DNA of 64,000 nt, taken from positions 117,589 through 181,588 of the forward strand of contig NZ_ANAC01000015.1 in assembly GCF_000341225.1 (NCBI RefSeq). Direction: 5' to 3'. Positions 45,202 through 53,037 of the stretch are shown piece after piece; positions within the stretch are counted from its first letter, which is position 1; every line of letters begins with the position of its first letter. This DNA is from Nocardiopsis alba DSM 43377. Lineage in GTDB: Bacteria > Actinomycetota > Actinomycetes > Streptosporangiales > Streptosporangiaceae. The notes under the pieces were generated by a model. That model saw only the letters and a program-made list of their open reading frames with translations, had not been told where the DNA came from and did no database searches. The position numbers were made by a program, and so were the translations under genes.

Positions 45202-46967
45202 CGGCCCCCTCCCCCGCCCCGGCACGAGGTCTCGGCCAGCCCGGGATCCGCGTACAGGTCCATGACACCGACCGCGTCGAGCAGCTCCCCCCTGCTCCAG
45301 TCCTTCGGGAGGGCGACGGGACGCCCGGTGGCGCGAGCCCGTCGGGCCAGTTCGGGGGCGGGATCGGCCCCCGACTCCAGCAGCGGGACCAGGGAGGAGA
45401 CCAACCAGCCCCGGTTCCGGGCCGTGTCGTCGGCGAGCGGGCCGCCGGCGCGCAGATAGCGGTCCAGGAAGCGGAAGAACTCGCCTCCGCTCATCGGACG
45501 GGCGGTGCGCGGAGGCTCCTCCCGCAGGTCCGCCTCCAGTCGCCTTCGTACCCGGTCCACCCCGTCGAAGCGGGTCGTCCAGGCCACGGCGTGCTCCTCG
45601 GCGGCGGCCGGATCCTCCTCGATCCGCGCCGCTCGGTCGTCCTTGGCCATACGGCACATCGTCTCGCACAGGTCGTAGCCGAGGGAGAGGGGCGCTCCCA
45701 CCGGTTGCACCGCGATCCCGACACCGACCGTGGGCACGAAGGTGACGTGACGCCGCCCGCCCCTCACCACGGTCCGTCCGCTCATGCCGCGCGCGGTGGC
45801 CAGGACACGGTGCAGGGCCGCACGGGGGTCCTCCGGGTCCTCGATCCGTTCGGGGTCGGCGTCCAGCCACTCCATGGCGTACCGCGTCATGCTCAACGCC
45901 AGACGCGCGTCGCACAGGACGGTGAGGTCGTCCCCGGCCACCACGATCGGGCGGACCGGCAACCGGACCGGTCCGGGAGGCTCGTGGTCGAGGGTGATGC
46001 GGCCGCCGTGCCACCGGTCCGGCACGTACGGCGCCTCCCCCGGGTCGACCCGGACCGTGGCCGCCACCGCCCGCACCAGGGCGCGGGCCAGCCCCTCGGT
46101 GAGGCCGACGATCCTGGTGGACAGGGAGCGCTGGGCCAGGGCCCCCGACCCCGGGCGGTCCGGATCCCCGACCCGGTCCCGGTACTCGGCCAGGGTCGCG
46201 CCCAGACCGTTGACGTCCACGTGGACCACCGCGACCCGGCTCACCCCGCCGTGGTCGCGGCCCAGCCGGTCCACCTCCATCGGCAGGGCCAGGTTCGGGT
46301 CTCCCGAGGCGGTGACCGCGTCCGTCAGCCAGGCGCGGCTGTGCTCCCGGTGCCACCGGCGCCCGATCCCCCGGGCCCGGACGACGTCGGCCGCCACCCG
46401 ATCGTGTTCGGAGCGGCTGCTGTCCACCGATTCGGCCGGTCCCCCTCCGACCGAGCAGATCGCCGTGACGCCGTAGCCGTGCGCCGGGGTGTGCAGGGCC
46501 GACATGTACCTGCGGGCACGACGCAGACGCGCGGGCAGGACGGCCAGCGCGGTGTCCAGGTCGGGCGCCTCCGGCTCGCCCCCGTCGGCCGGCCCCCGCG
46601 CGCCGAAGGGCACGAGGGCCACCACGGGGGTGAGTTCCCCGGCCCGGTCCCGGAGCCTGCGTGTGTAGCGGGAGACGAGGTGGCGAGCGCTCTCCCGGTC
46701 CGGGAGGACGGCGGTGAGTGCGCCTCCCGCGTCCCGCAGGATCAGACACCGCTCGGGGATCAGGTCGGCCACGCCGTGGACGGGGTCGGAGGTGTCGGTG
46801 AGTTCGGCGACCAGGGCCGCCCGGCCGACCGCGTCCAGGATGCGCCGACCGCTGTAGACGTAGTCCTGGATCCCTCGAAGGTCGACGCCGACGAGGACGC
46901 CGTCTTCCGGGGGAGGTTCCTCCGGTCGCGCGTTCGATGTTCTGTGGTGGACGGGGGCAGGGGTCAC
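45198..46967 (-). CDS. cas10: Cas10-like palm polymerase/cyclase, HD domain absent
   Basis: 589 residues. Opens directly with a palm-type domain: LVGVDLRGIQDYVYSGRRILDAVGRAALVAEL (about 25-56). The CSVGGGPAES stretch near 171-180 stands where a zinc motif is often found. The second palm has VVHVDVNGLGATL (about 247-259) and AGDD at 344-347, a variant of the GGDD cyclase motif that keeps both aspartates. A C-terminal helical domain follows. No N-terminal HD nuclease, so no Cas10 DNase is expected, while cyclic oligoadenylate synthesis remains possible and fits the CARF nuclease nearby. GTG start 9 bases after GAGGAA. First gene of the operon. Confidence 0.88.
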   Translation of the reverse strand: MTPAPVHHRTSNARPEEPPPEDGVLVGVDLRGIQDYVYSGRRILDAVGRAALVAELTDTSDPVHGVADLIPERCLILRDAGGALTAVLPDRESARHLVSRYTRRLRDRAGELTPVVALVPFGARGPADGGEPEAPDLDTALAVLPARLRRARRYMSALHTPAHGYGVTAICSVGGGPAESVDSSRSEHDRVAADVVRARGIGRRWHREHSRAWLTDAVTASGDPNLALPMEVDRLGRDHGGVSRVAVVHVDVNGLGATLAEYRDRVGDPDRPGSGALAQRSLSTRIVGLTEGLARALVRAVAATVRVDPGEAPYVPDRWHGGRITLDHEPPGPVRLPVRPIVVAGDDLTVLCDARLALSMTRYAMEWLDADPERIEDPEDPRAALHRVLATARGMSGRTVVRGGRRHVTFVPTVGVGIAVQPVGAPLSLGYDLCETMCRMAKDDRAARIEEDPAAAEEHAVAWTTRFDGVDRVRRRLEADLREEPPRTARPMSGGEFFRFLDRYLRAGGPLADDTARNRGWLVSSLVPLLESGADPAPELARRARATGRPVALPKDWSRGELLDAVGVMDLYADPGLAETSCRGGGGGR

Positions 46968-47083
46968 CGTGGTGTGTTCCTCGTGTCTCCGGGGTCGGAG
47001 GCGTGTACGGTCCAGAGGCCCTTCGCGGACGGTGGTACCGGCATCACCACGGATATCAGGAGACGCGCTCCACCGTCATCTCG

Positions 47084-47314
47084 GTGTCCCCTTCCGGCCA
47101 TCCCCGGGGAGTGTTCTTCGGATGCTTTCGCCCGGCATCGGCGGAGCCGATCCGTGGCGAGCGGCCGCCGGGCGATCTCTCGCCAGACGACGAGCGAGGG
47201 TGCCCCTACTGTGCCCTGCTACGCAGGCTCCGCAGGATCGCACAGCGGGGGCCCGCCCGGGTTCGGCTGTCCGAGCGACGTCGGCGCCGCGAGAGGAAGC
47301 CCGGCACCGTGTGA
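47084..47314 (+). CDS. Doubtful small ORF with CPYC motif
   Basis: 76 residues from a GTG; contains DDERGCPYC near residue 36-44 and a very basic C-terminus (RRRRRERKPGTV). Third-position GC is fairly high but there is no good ribosome site. It lies in the 527-base gap between cas10 and the next small gene; nothing else is seen there. May be chance. Confidence 0.25.
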   Translation: MSPSGHPRGVFFGCFRPASAEPIRGERPPGDLSPDDERGCPYCALLRRLRRIAQRGPARVRLSERRRRRERKPGTV

Positions 47315-47494
47315 AGCACCGCGCGCGTCAGCGCGACCGTTGAGGGTGGTGGCGGGTGACGGCGCGGGAGGAATGATCCGAAAAACACGAACCAGGATCG
47401 CCCACGGACGGTGACTGTCCGAGAGACCACCTTGACGGGCCCGCCCCCGCACCGCTCAAGGACCCGCCGGACGCCTCTTCGAGAAAGGCCGCCG

Positions 47495-47677
47495 ATGCCG
47501 ACCCCACACCGCCCCGAACCACTCCGGCTCTCCGATCGGGAACGCCCCTCCGCGACCAAGCTCACCGGCCCCGCCCTGGTCCCGGACGATCTCGTGGCCC
47601 CCCTGCTCGACCTGGCCCGTTCCCTGCGCGAGCGCCCCGGCGGCCCTCCGACCGTTCCCGGTGAGAGGACCGGCTGA
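47495..47677 (+). CDS. Small hypothetical protein between cas10 and cas6
   Basis: 60 residues, hydrophilic and rich in P and R, with one amphipathic helix (LVAPLLDLARSLRER). ATG at 47495 with GAGAAAGG 7 bases upstream, and a strong terminator 12 bases after the stop, so it looks like a real transcription unit. No family recognised. Confidence 0.5.
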   Translation: MPTPHRPEPLRLSDRERPSATKLTGPALVPDDLVAPLLDLARSLRERPGGPPTVPGERTG

Positions 47678-47688
47678 GACATGAGGAA

Positions 47689-47719
47689 GGCTCCCACCCC
47701 CGTCCACGGGGTGGGAGCC
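47689..47719. terminator. Bidirectional terminator between the small gene and cas6
   Basis: Perfect 12-base arms GGCTCCCACCCC and GGGGTGGGAGCC around a 7-base loop, between two convergent stop codons (47677 and 47804). Confidence 0.9.
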
Positions 47720-47803
47720 GACGGTACACGGCGGCGCGGTGTCCGCCGTGTACCGCACCGATCCCCGCCCGCCGTCCTCGAGCGGGAACCGGTGGTCGTG
47801 GGG

Positions 47804-48751
47804 TCAATCGAACAGGGTGCCGCCGAACTCCTCGGGCTCGGAGGCGGAGCGGACCGAGGCGAGGTCGACCCTGTCCCCGATCCGGCGCGGGCGGTTCGGC
47901 TCGGCGTTCCCGGCGCGGGGTGCCGGGACCTCGACCGTCACGCGGCCGCCGGTGACCGTGTCCACCCGGACCGCCCCGAAACCCTGGGCGGTGTACTTGC
48001 CGATCCCGGAGAGTTCGAGCAGTTCCAGAAGGACCTCGAAGGTCGGTCCGGGCCGTCGACCTCCCGTCCCGTGGTCCAGCCGGAGACCGCCCAGCCAGCC
48101 CAGCACGGTGCGTTTCTCCGCGTGGGCGTGTTCGGCCAGTCGGACGTCCTCCCCGGGCAGGGGGCTTCGCCGGACCCGGGCCAGCTCGACCAGGGCCTCC
48201 TCCAGCCAGGGGGTCGCCAGATCCCTCGGGGCGAAACGGGCCACCGCGCCCAGGGCCCCGCTGCCACCGACGATCTCCCCGCCCGAACGGTGCACCGCGC
48301 CGAAGAGACGACGCGGGGTGGGCCAGATGTGCGGGATCCGTTCGCCCGCGTTGTCACGCGTGGTGGTCACCACCGGGGTCAGCGCGTGCACCTCGGCCCC
48401 GCGTACGGTCACGGGGCCGGGCTCGGAGGTGAGCATCTCGGCGTAGGAGCGTTCGAAGGTCGGGGTGACCGAGAGCGGCTCCAGGAGATGGTCGCCGATC
48501 CGCTGGGGCACACCGATCAGATCGGCGGGGTCCAGCGGCGCGGAGACGTCGTCCAGCCAGGTGAGGGTCCAGTGGTACAGCCGGTTCCCCAGGGGCAGGG
48601 GCCAGCCGTTCATCGCCCAGCGTTTGGCTGCGGTGTGCTCCCGTTCGGACTGGGGCCACCAGTGGTTGAGCAGGCCATGACAGTCCTCCGGGCGGATCGG
48701 CCGTGCCGTGTCCGCTCGATCCCTCAGGATCACGGTCCACCGTCTGGGCAC
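47804..48751 (-). CDS. cas6: Cas6-type CRISPR RNA endonuclease
   Basis: 315 residues. The C-terminal glycine-rich loop GIGKYTAQGFGAVRV (about 249-263) is the Cas6 signature; upstream lie RRLFGAVHRSGGEIVG near 147-162 and EHAHAEKRTVLGWLGG near 207-222. The enzyme cuts CRISPR transcripts in the repeat to make guides. A tail of about 50 residues after the loop is longer than usual. GTG at 48751 preceded by GGGGTGGGG. Separate unit from the effector operon. No array is present nearby, so it probably processes arrays elsewhere in the genome. Confidence 0.8.
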   Translation of the reverse strand: MPRRWTVILRDRADTARPIRPEDCHGLLNHWWPQSEREHTAAKRWAMNGWPLPLGNRLYHWTLTWLDDVSAPLDPADLIGVPQRIGDHLLEPLSVTPTFERSYAEMLTSEPGPVTVRGAEVHALTPVVTTTRDNAGERIPHIWPTPRRLFGAVHRSGGEIVGGSGALGAVARFAPRDLATPWLEEALVELARVRRSPLPGEDVRLAEHAHAEKRTVLGWLGGLRLDHGTGGRRPGPTFEVLLELLELSGIGKYTAQGFGAVRVDTVTGGRVTVEVPAPRAGNAEPNRPRRIGDRVDLASVRSASEPEEFGGTLFD

Positions 48752-49006
48752 CGGCCCCACCCCTTTCCGCGGTCGTGACGGCGGCCGCCCGCCGTGCTCG
48801 CCCTGCCGGGTACTCCTCTCGGACAGTCCCGGCCCGCCCCGTACGACGATCCCTCCGGTACGGGATCGCGGGACGGCCGCGACCATGGTGCCCGCTCGGG
48901 GCGACTTTTCCACATCTGCCTCGCCAGAAAGAGGTGGACTCTTGTCCATCACCCGTCGCGGGGACCACAATGAGCGGGCCCATCCTCCATCTCGAACGGA
49001 GCGCTC

Positions 49007-50140
49007 ATGCCCCGCCCTCGCCACACCCTGGACCTGGACGTCCTGGACCGGGAGGCCCTCCTCGACGCCATCGACGGGGTGTACCGGGCTCTGGCCGCCG
49101 CCCGTTTCGACGTTCGAGGGCGACTCCTGGTCCCCGACGAGGCCGAGCTGGAGCGACTGGAGGAGCGGGCCCGCGAACTCGGTCTGTCGGCCTCCGACCC
49201 GCACGACGCCCGGGAGGAGGTTCCCGGCACGCGGACCCTGGAGCTGCTGTCGGGCGAACACCTCGTGCCCGGAGCGCGCTACCTCTACACCGAGACCGTC
49301 CCCGAGTCGGAGATCGCCGAACCCGACGAGGTCGGGGAGGGCGAGGAGGAGGTCGACGGCTGGGTGGGCACCGATCTGGCCGTCGTCTCCTGGGAGACGG
49401 ACGGTCTGCGCGCCTTCGACTTCGCCATGCGGGACGATCCCGCGCGGTCGGGGTTCGAGGAGGCGACCACCACCGGCCGGGTCGAGCACGACCTGCCCGC
49501 CGGCACCCTCACCGTACGCTCGCGGACGCGGTTCCCCACCCCGGGAGGCCTGCTCCGTGAGGGCTCCCGGATGCTGCGCGTCGACGTCGAGGTGACGATC
49601 GACCTGCCCGGCTGGTTCGCGGCCGCCGCGGGTGAGAGGGCTCTGGAGCCGATCCGTCTGGAGGTGTCCCATCCCCTGGTGGGCGTCTCGGGGCGGGCCG
49701 TGCCCGGAGCCGAGAGGGAGGGGCGTTGGCCGGTGGAGGCCTGGCTGGACGTGCGTGGACGCGGCCTGGCCCGCCCCCTCGTGGCGGTGACGACCTGGGC
49801 GATGCTGCGTTCACTGCGCCGTTCACCGGACCGGCCGGTCCAGGAGTGGACGGAACGGATGCGCCGGGAGTGGGCCCGTATCGCGCGAGGGCTGCCCGGT
49901 GTGCCGGCCTTCCTCGACGAGGTGACGGCCGCGCTGGCCCGGGCCGGGGAGACCGGATCAGTCACGGTCGGCCCCTCGGCCGGTGAGGGAGCGGACCCGC
50001 ATCTCGGTGAACCGGGCGTTGCCCCGCTCGGAGGAGAGCAGGCTGCACACGATGGCGCAGAGGAAACCGATCGGCACCGCGACCAGCGCGGGGTTCTCCA
50101 GGGGGAAGACGTTGATGTCGATCCCGACCGGCAGGAGTGA
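49007..50140 (+). CDS. Unrecognised protein divergent from cas6, with antisense-overlapping tail
   Basis: 377 residues; ATG after AACGGAGCG. The first about 320 residues look like a real folded protein: helix near 10-60, beta-rich middle (ARYLYTETVPESE, DGWVGTDLAVVSWETDG), IDLPGWFAAAAGE near 200, and a helical end (WTERMRREWARIARGLPG). The last 60 residues (GEGADPHLGEP to DPDRQE) are translated opposite the actP coding strand and have low complexity. No family known to me. Divergent from cas6 by 255 bases, which may hint at a shared promoter region. Confidence 0.55.
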   Translation: MPRPRHTLDLDVLDREALLDAIDGVYRALAAARFDVRGRLLVPDEAELERLEERARELGLSASDPHDAREEVPGTRTLELLSGEHLVPGARYLYTETVPESEIAEPDEVGEGEEEVDGWVGTDLAVVSWETDGLRAFDFAMRDDPARSGFEEATTTGRVEHDLPAGTLTVRSRTRFPTPGGLLREGSRMLRVDVEVTIDLPGWFAAAAGERALEPIRLEVSHPLVGVSGRAVPGAEREGRWPVEAWLDVRGRGLARPLVAVTTWAMLRSLRRSPDRPVQEWTERMRREWARIARGLPGVPAFLDEVTAALARAGETGSVTVGPSAGEGADPHLGEPGVAPLGGEQAAHDGAEETDRHRDQRGVLQGEDVDVDPDRQE

Positions 50141-51670
50141 CAGGCTCTCCCCCGTGCGGGGGTCGACCTTGCCGGACACCACCGGTGAGAGCAGCATGAG
50201 CAGCAGGGTGGCCGCCAACCCACCGTAGATACCGCCCTCCACCCCGGCGGTGTTGAACCGGCGCCAGAACAGGGTCAACACGATGACCGGCAGGTTGGCC
50301 GCAGCGGCGATCGCGAAGGCCAGCCCCACCAGGAAGGCGACGTTCTGCCCCTGGGCCTGGACCGCCAGGGCGATGGCGACCGCCCCGATCACACAGGCCG
50401 AGAGACGGGCCACCCCCATCTCCTGGGACTCGCGCGGCCGCCCCCACATGAGGATGTGCCCGAACAGGTCGTGGGCGATCGAGGACGAGGAGGCCAGGGT
50501 CAGGCTGGCGATCACCGCGAGGATGGTGGCCAGGGCCACCGCGCAGATGAGGGCGAGCAGCACCGCGGCGCCCACCGGCCCGGCGGCCCTCCGACCCAGC
50601 TCCTCGGCGAGCAGCGGGACCGCCGAGTTGCCCGAGGGGTCCGCCGCCATGATGCGTTCGGAGCCCACCAGGGCGGCCGCGCCGAACCCCAGGGCGAGGG
50701 TCATCAGGTAGAAGGCGCCGACCAGGGCGATGGTGCGGTTGACCGAGGAACGGGCGGCCCTGCCGTCGGGGACCGTGTAGAAACGGATGAGGATGTGGGG
50801 CAGCGCGACCGTCCCCAGGACCAGCGCCAGGCCGAGGCTGATCAGGTCCATCTTGTCGAAGAAGGTCCGTGCGCCCTCGCCCGGCACCTCGACCCCGAAC
50901 CGCAGCCCGGGTTCGAGGAAGGCCTGTCCGTGACCGCTCGCCTCGGCGGCCCCGCTCAACAGCGCGCGGGGGTCGAAGGAGAACACGGCCAGCACCATGA
51001 CGGTGAGCAGCCCGGTGGCCGAGAGCAGCACCACGGCCTTGATGATCTGCAACCAGGTGGCGGCCTTCATCCCGCCGTACATGACGTAGACGATCATCAG
51101 CACGCCGACCAGGACGATCGCCCCCGTCCGCGCCTCGGCCGCGCTCATCCCCAGGAAGGTGCCGCCGTCGCGCAGCCCCAACAGGAGGGACACCAGGGCG
51201 CCCGCTCCGACCATCTGGGCGACCAGGTAGAACACGCAGACGGTGACGGTGGAGATGGTGCAGGCCAGCCGGACCCGCATCCGGCGCATCCGGAAGGCGG
51301 GCAGGTCGGCCATGGTGAAACGGCCGGTGTTGCGTGTCAGTTGGGCCATGGGCAGCACCAGGAGCCAGGCCACCAGGAAGCCGATGGAGTACAGGAGACC
51401 GTCGTAGCCCTGGAGCGAGATCATCCCGGCGATGCCCAGGAAGGAGGCGGCGGACAGGTAGTCCCCGGTCAGGGCGAGCCCGTTCTGGGTTCCGGAGAAG
51501 CCCCGACCACCGGCGTAGAAGTCCACGGCGCCCTTGGTGGTGCGCCTGGCACGGACCGTGATGACCAGGGTGACCAGGACGAACAGGGCGCACAGTCCGA
51601 GGGTCCAGAGGTGGGTGACACCGAGCGACCCCACGATCGCCTCGGTCGGGTCCGCGGGCAGGGAGGGCAT
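49958..51670 (-). CDS. actP: Cation/acetate symporter (sodium:solute symporter family)
   Basis: 570 residues with 13 or so membrane segments. Family-typical pieces: GRGFSGTQNGLALTGDYLSAASFLGIAG near residue 50-80, FTMADLPAFRMRR near 117, GGMKAATWLQIIKAVVLL near 200, LTLASSSSIAHDLFGH near 385-400, and a C-terminus NARFTEMRVRSLTG as in ActP. Imports acetate or similar short acids with sodium or protons. Overlaps the DUF485 gene by one base, the usual pairing. Its last 183 bases overlap the convergent unknown gene. Confidence 0.93.
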   Translation of the reverse strand: MPSLPADPTEAIVGSLGVTHLWTLGLCALFVLVTLVITVRARRTTKGAVDFYAGGRGFSGTQNGLALTGDYLSAASFLGIAGMISLQGYDGLLYSIGFLVAWLLVLPMAQLTRNTGRFTMADLPAFRMRRMRVRLACTISTVTVCVFYLVAQMVGAGALVSLLLGLRDGGTFLGMSAAEARTGAIVLVGVLMIVYVMYGGMKAATWLQIIKAVVLLSATGLLTVMVLAVFSFDPRALLSGAAEASGHGQAFLEPGLRFGVEVPGEGARTFFDKMDLISLGLALVLGTVALPHILIRFYTVPDGRAARSSVNRTIALVGAFYLMTLALGFGAAALVGSERIMAADPSGNSAVPLLAEELGRRAAGPVGAAVLLALICAVALATILAVIASLTLASSSSIAHDLFGHILMWGRPRESQEMGVARLSACVIGAVAIALAVQAQGQNVAFLVGLAFAIAAAANLPVIVLTLFWRRFNTAGVEGGIYGGLAATLLLMLLSPVVSGKVDPRTGESLSLLPVGIDINVFPLENPALVAVPIGFLCAIVCSLLSSERGNARFTEMRVRSLTGRGADRD

Positions 51671-52104
51671 CAGTCGATCACCCGCCCCTCGACGTCCTCC
51701 TCGAACCCGACCCGGAGCTCCTCGGCCAACGGGTCGAGGGTGCGGACGGACAACAGGTGGAAGGCCCAGGCGAGCAGGAAGGTGAGCGGAAACTGCCCGA
51801 TTCCCAGGAGCAGCGCCACATTGATCGGCCCCATAATCGGAATCCCCATGAAATCGCGCGCGTAGGCGGAAAGAAGAAGATAGGTCATGTAGCCACCGAG
51901 GAAGAGCACGACCAGAATGGCGGTCTGAACGGCGAACCTCCGCCGGAGCATCACGAAACGCGGATCGATCGACACACGTTCGCAGACGCGTGCCGTATCG
52001 GCCTCGAGCCCGCCACGGGAACGCGTCTCCCCTCCTCCGGGCCGGTGTCGTTCCCCTTCTCGCACATCACGCCTTTTCGGCGTGCCCTCCATGTATTCGA
52101 CCAC
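51670..52104 (-). CDS. DUF485 membrane protein partner of ActP
   Basis: 144 residues. A polar N-terminal 60 residues is followed by the DUF485 core: VSIDPRFVMLRRRFAVQTAILVVLFLGGYMTYLLLSAY with one membrane segment near 75-95, then a second near 105-130. DUF485 genes sit directly before actP in many bacteria; role not defined. GTG at 52104 after GGGGGA; ATG at 52092 is an alternative. The 535-base gap upstream (52105-52639) holds two hairpins but no gene. Confidence 0.85.
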   Translation of the reverse strand: MVEYMEGTPKRRDVREGERHRPGGGETRSRGGLEADTARVCERVSIDPRFVMLRRRFAVQTAILVVLFLGGYMTYLLLSAYARDFMGIPIMGPINVALLLGIGQFPLTFLLAWAFHLLSVRTLDPLAEELRVGFEEDVEGRVID

Positions 52105-52520
52105 GGTCGTCCCCCAACGATCGCTCCCGCCACCGCGGACGGTCCGGTTCGTTCCCGCGCGCCGTTCCCCCACGGCGCACGGCCCTGCCCGAACGCCGTC
52201 TCGGCGTCCGGCGCACGGGGCGGATCGGTCGTCTCGATCCGGCGTGTTCGCGTTCGTATCCGCCGGTCACGCCCCGATGGGCCATCACACTAACCACAGC
52301 CCGCCCGCCGTGTTCACAGAATGCATAAAACGGCCGACCGGAGAATAACCGCACCGAAAATAGGGAATCGGACGGAACACCTTCCGAAACCACGGCGGAA
52401 CCCATCGGGGCCCGGCGCCGCGCGACGGGGATCACAACCGAACACCGTGAACGGAGGGCCTGGTCACCCGGGGCACGCGCGTCGCTCGAAGGCGCAGCGA
52501 CCCTTCCGTCTTCGCTAGGC

Positions 52521-52574
52521 TTCGGGGCGACCCCGAACACCAAGGCGGAAGGCCGGCTCTACACCGGCCTCCGC
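52521..52574. terminator. Two adjacent hairpins upstream of the Lsr2-like gene
   Basis: First, TTCGGGG and CCCCGAA around CGA (52521-52537). Second, GCGGA plus GGCCGG pair with CCGGCC plus TCCGC with one bulged A (52545-52574), followed by TTTCGT. They may end a transcript or form a leader. A TATGAT at 52588 could be a -10 element for the following gene. Confidence 0.5.
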
Positions 52575-52639
52575 TTTCGTACAGGTGTATGATCACGGGG
52601 TCCGCACTGTTCACGCCATATCGAAGGGAAATCCCCGCC

Positions 52640-52918
52640 GTGGTCACCGAGGTCTTCACGCGCAAGTACTGCGATCCCCACGCCGTTCGCGAGGAGAAGG
52701 TCGAGGCGACTGAGGTCGTCCAGTTCGCCTGGGAGGGCTCCGTTCGCGAGGTCGACGCCTGCGATGAGTGCTTCAAGGAGCACGAGGCCCGCTTCGAGCC
52801 CCTGGTCGACTACTCCCGCCCGGTGAAGAAGCGTCGCGCCACCAAGAAGGCGTCCCCGGCTCCGGCCGAGACCGCCGAGACGGCCGAGAGCGCCGACGCG
52901 GACAGCGACGACAAGTAG
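52640..52918 (+). CDS. Small Lsr2-like protein with cysteine pairs
   Basis: 92 residues. VEATEVVQFAWEGSVREVDACDECFKEHEARFEPLVDYSR (roughly residues 18-57) follows the Lsr2 dimerisation pattern (E-x-V-x-F-x-x-x-G-x-x-x-E-V-D, then a helix ending in P-x-V/L-x-x-x-x-R). It carries extra YCDPH and CDECFKEH motifs that could bind zinc. A basic stretch KKRRATKKA follows, then an acidic alanine-rich tail. GTG at 52640 behind GAAGGGAAA. A nucleoid-associated role is inferred. Confidence 0.65.
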   Translation: MVTEVFTRKYCDPHAVREEKVEATEVVQFAWEGSVREVDACDECFKEHEARFEPLVDYSRPVKKRRATKKASPAPAETAETAESADADSDDK

Positions 52919-52981
52919 AACCCATCCCCCGCCGCCCCGAGGGAGCGGTGGGACGACGGCCTCATCGCGTCGACGCGCGAA

Positions 52982-53016
52982 GGGGGCGGTGACCGCCATC
53001 GGCGGACACCGCCCCC
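52982..53016. terminator. Bidirectional terminator between the Lsr2-like gene and hutI
   Basis: GGGGGCGGTG and CACCGCCCCC pair perfectly and enclose an inner CCGCC/GGCGG stem, giving one long hairpin. It lies between convergent stops. Confidence 0.9.
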
Positions 53017-53037
53017 GTTCTCGTTCTCCGGGCCCGA

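Noticed and set aside
47084..47314. CPYC-containing frame as a thioredoxin- or WhiB-like gene.
   Set aside because: Only one cysteine pair, no fold-typical flanks and no ribosome site; listed as a doubtful ORF only.
48947..48967. Sequence ATCACCCGTCGCGGGGACCAC that resembles one end of type I-E CRISPR repeats of actinobacteria.
   Set aside because: Only one copy, no regular spacing and no second repeat within several hundred bases. It may be chance in GC-rich DNA.
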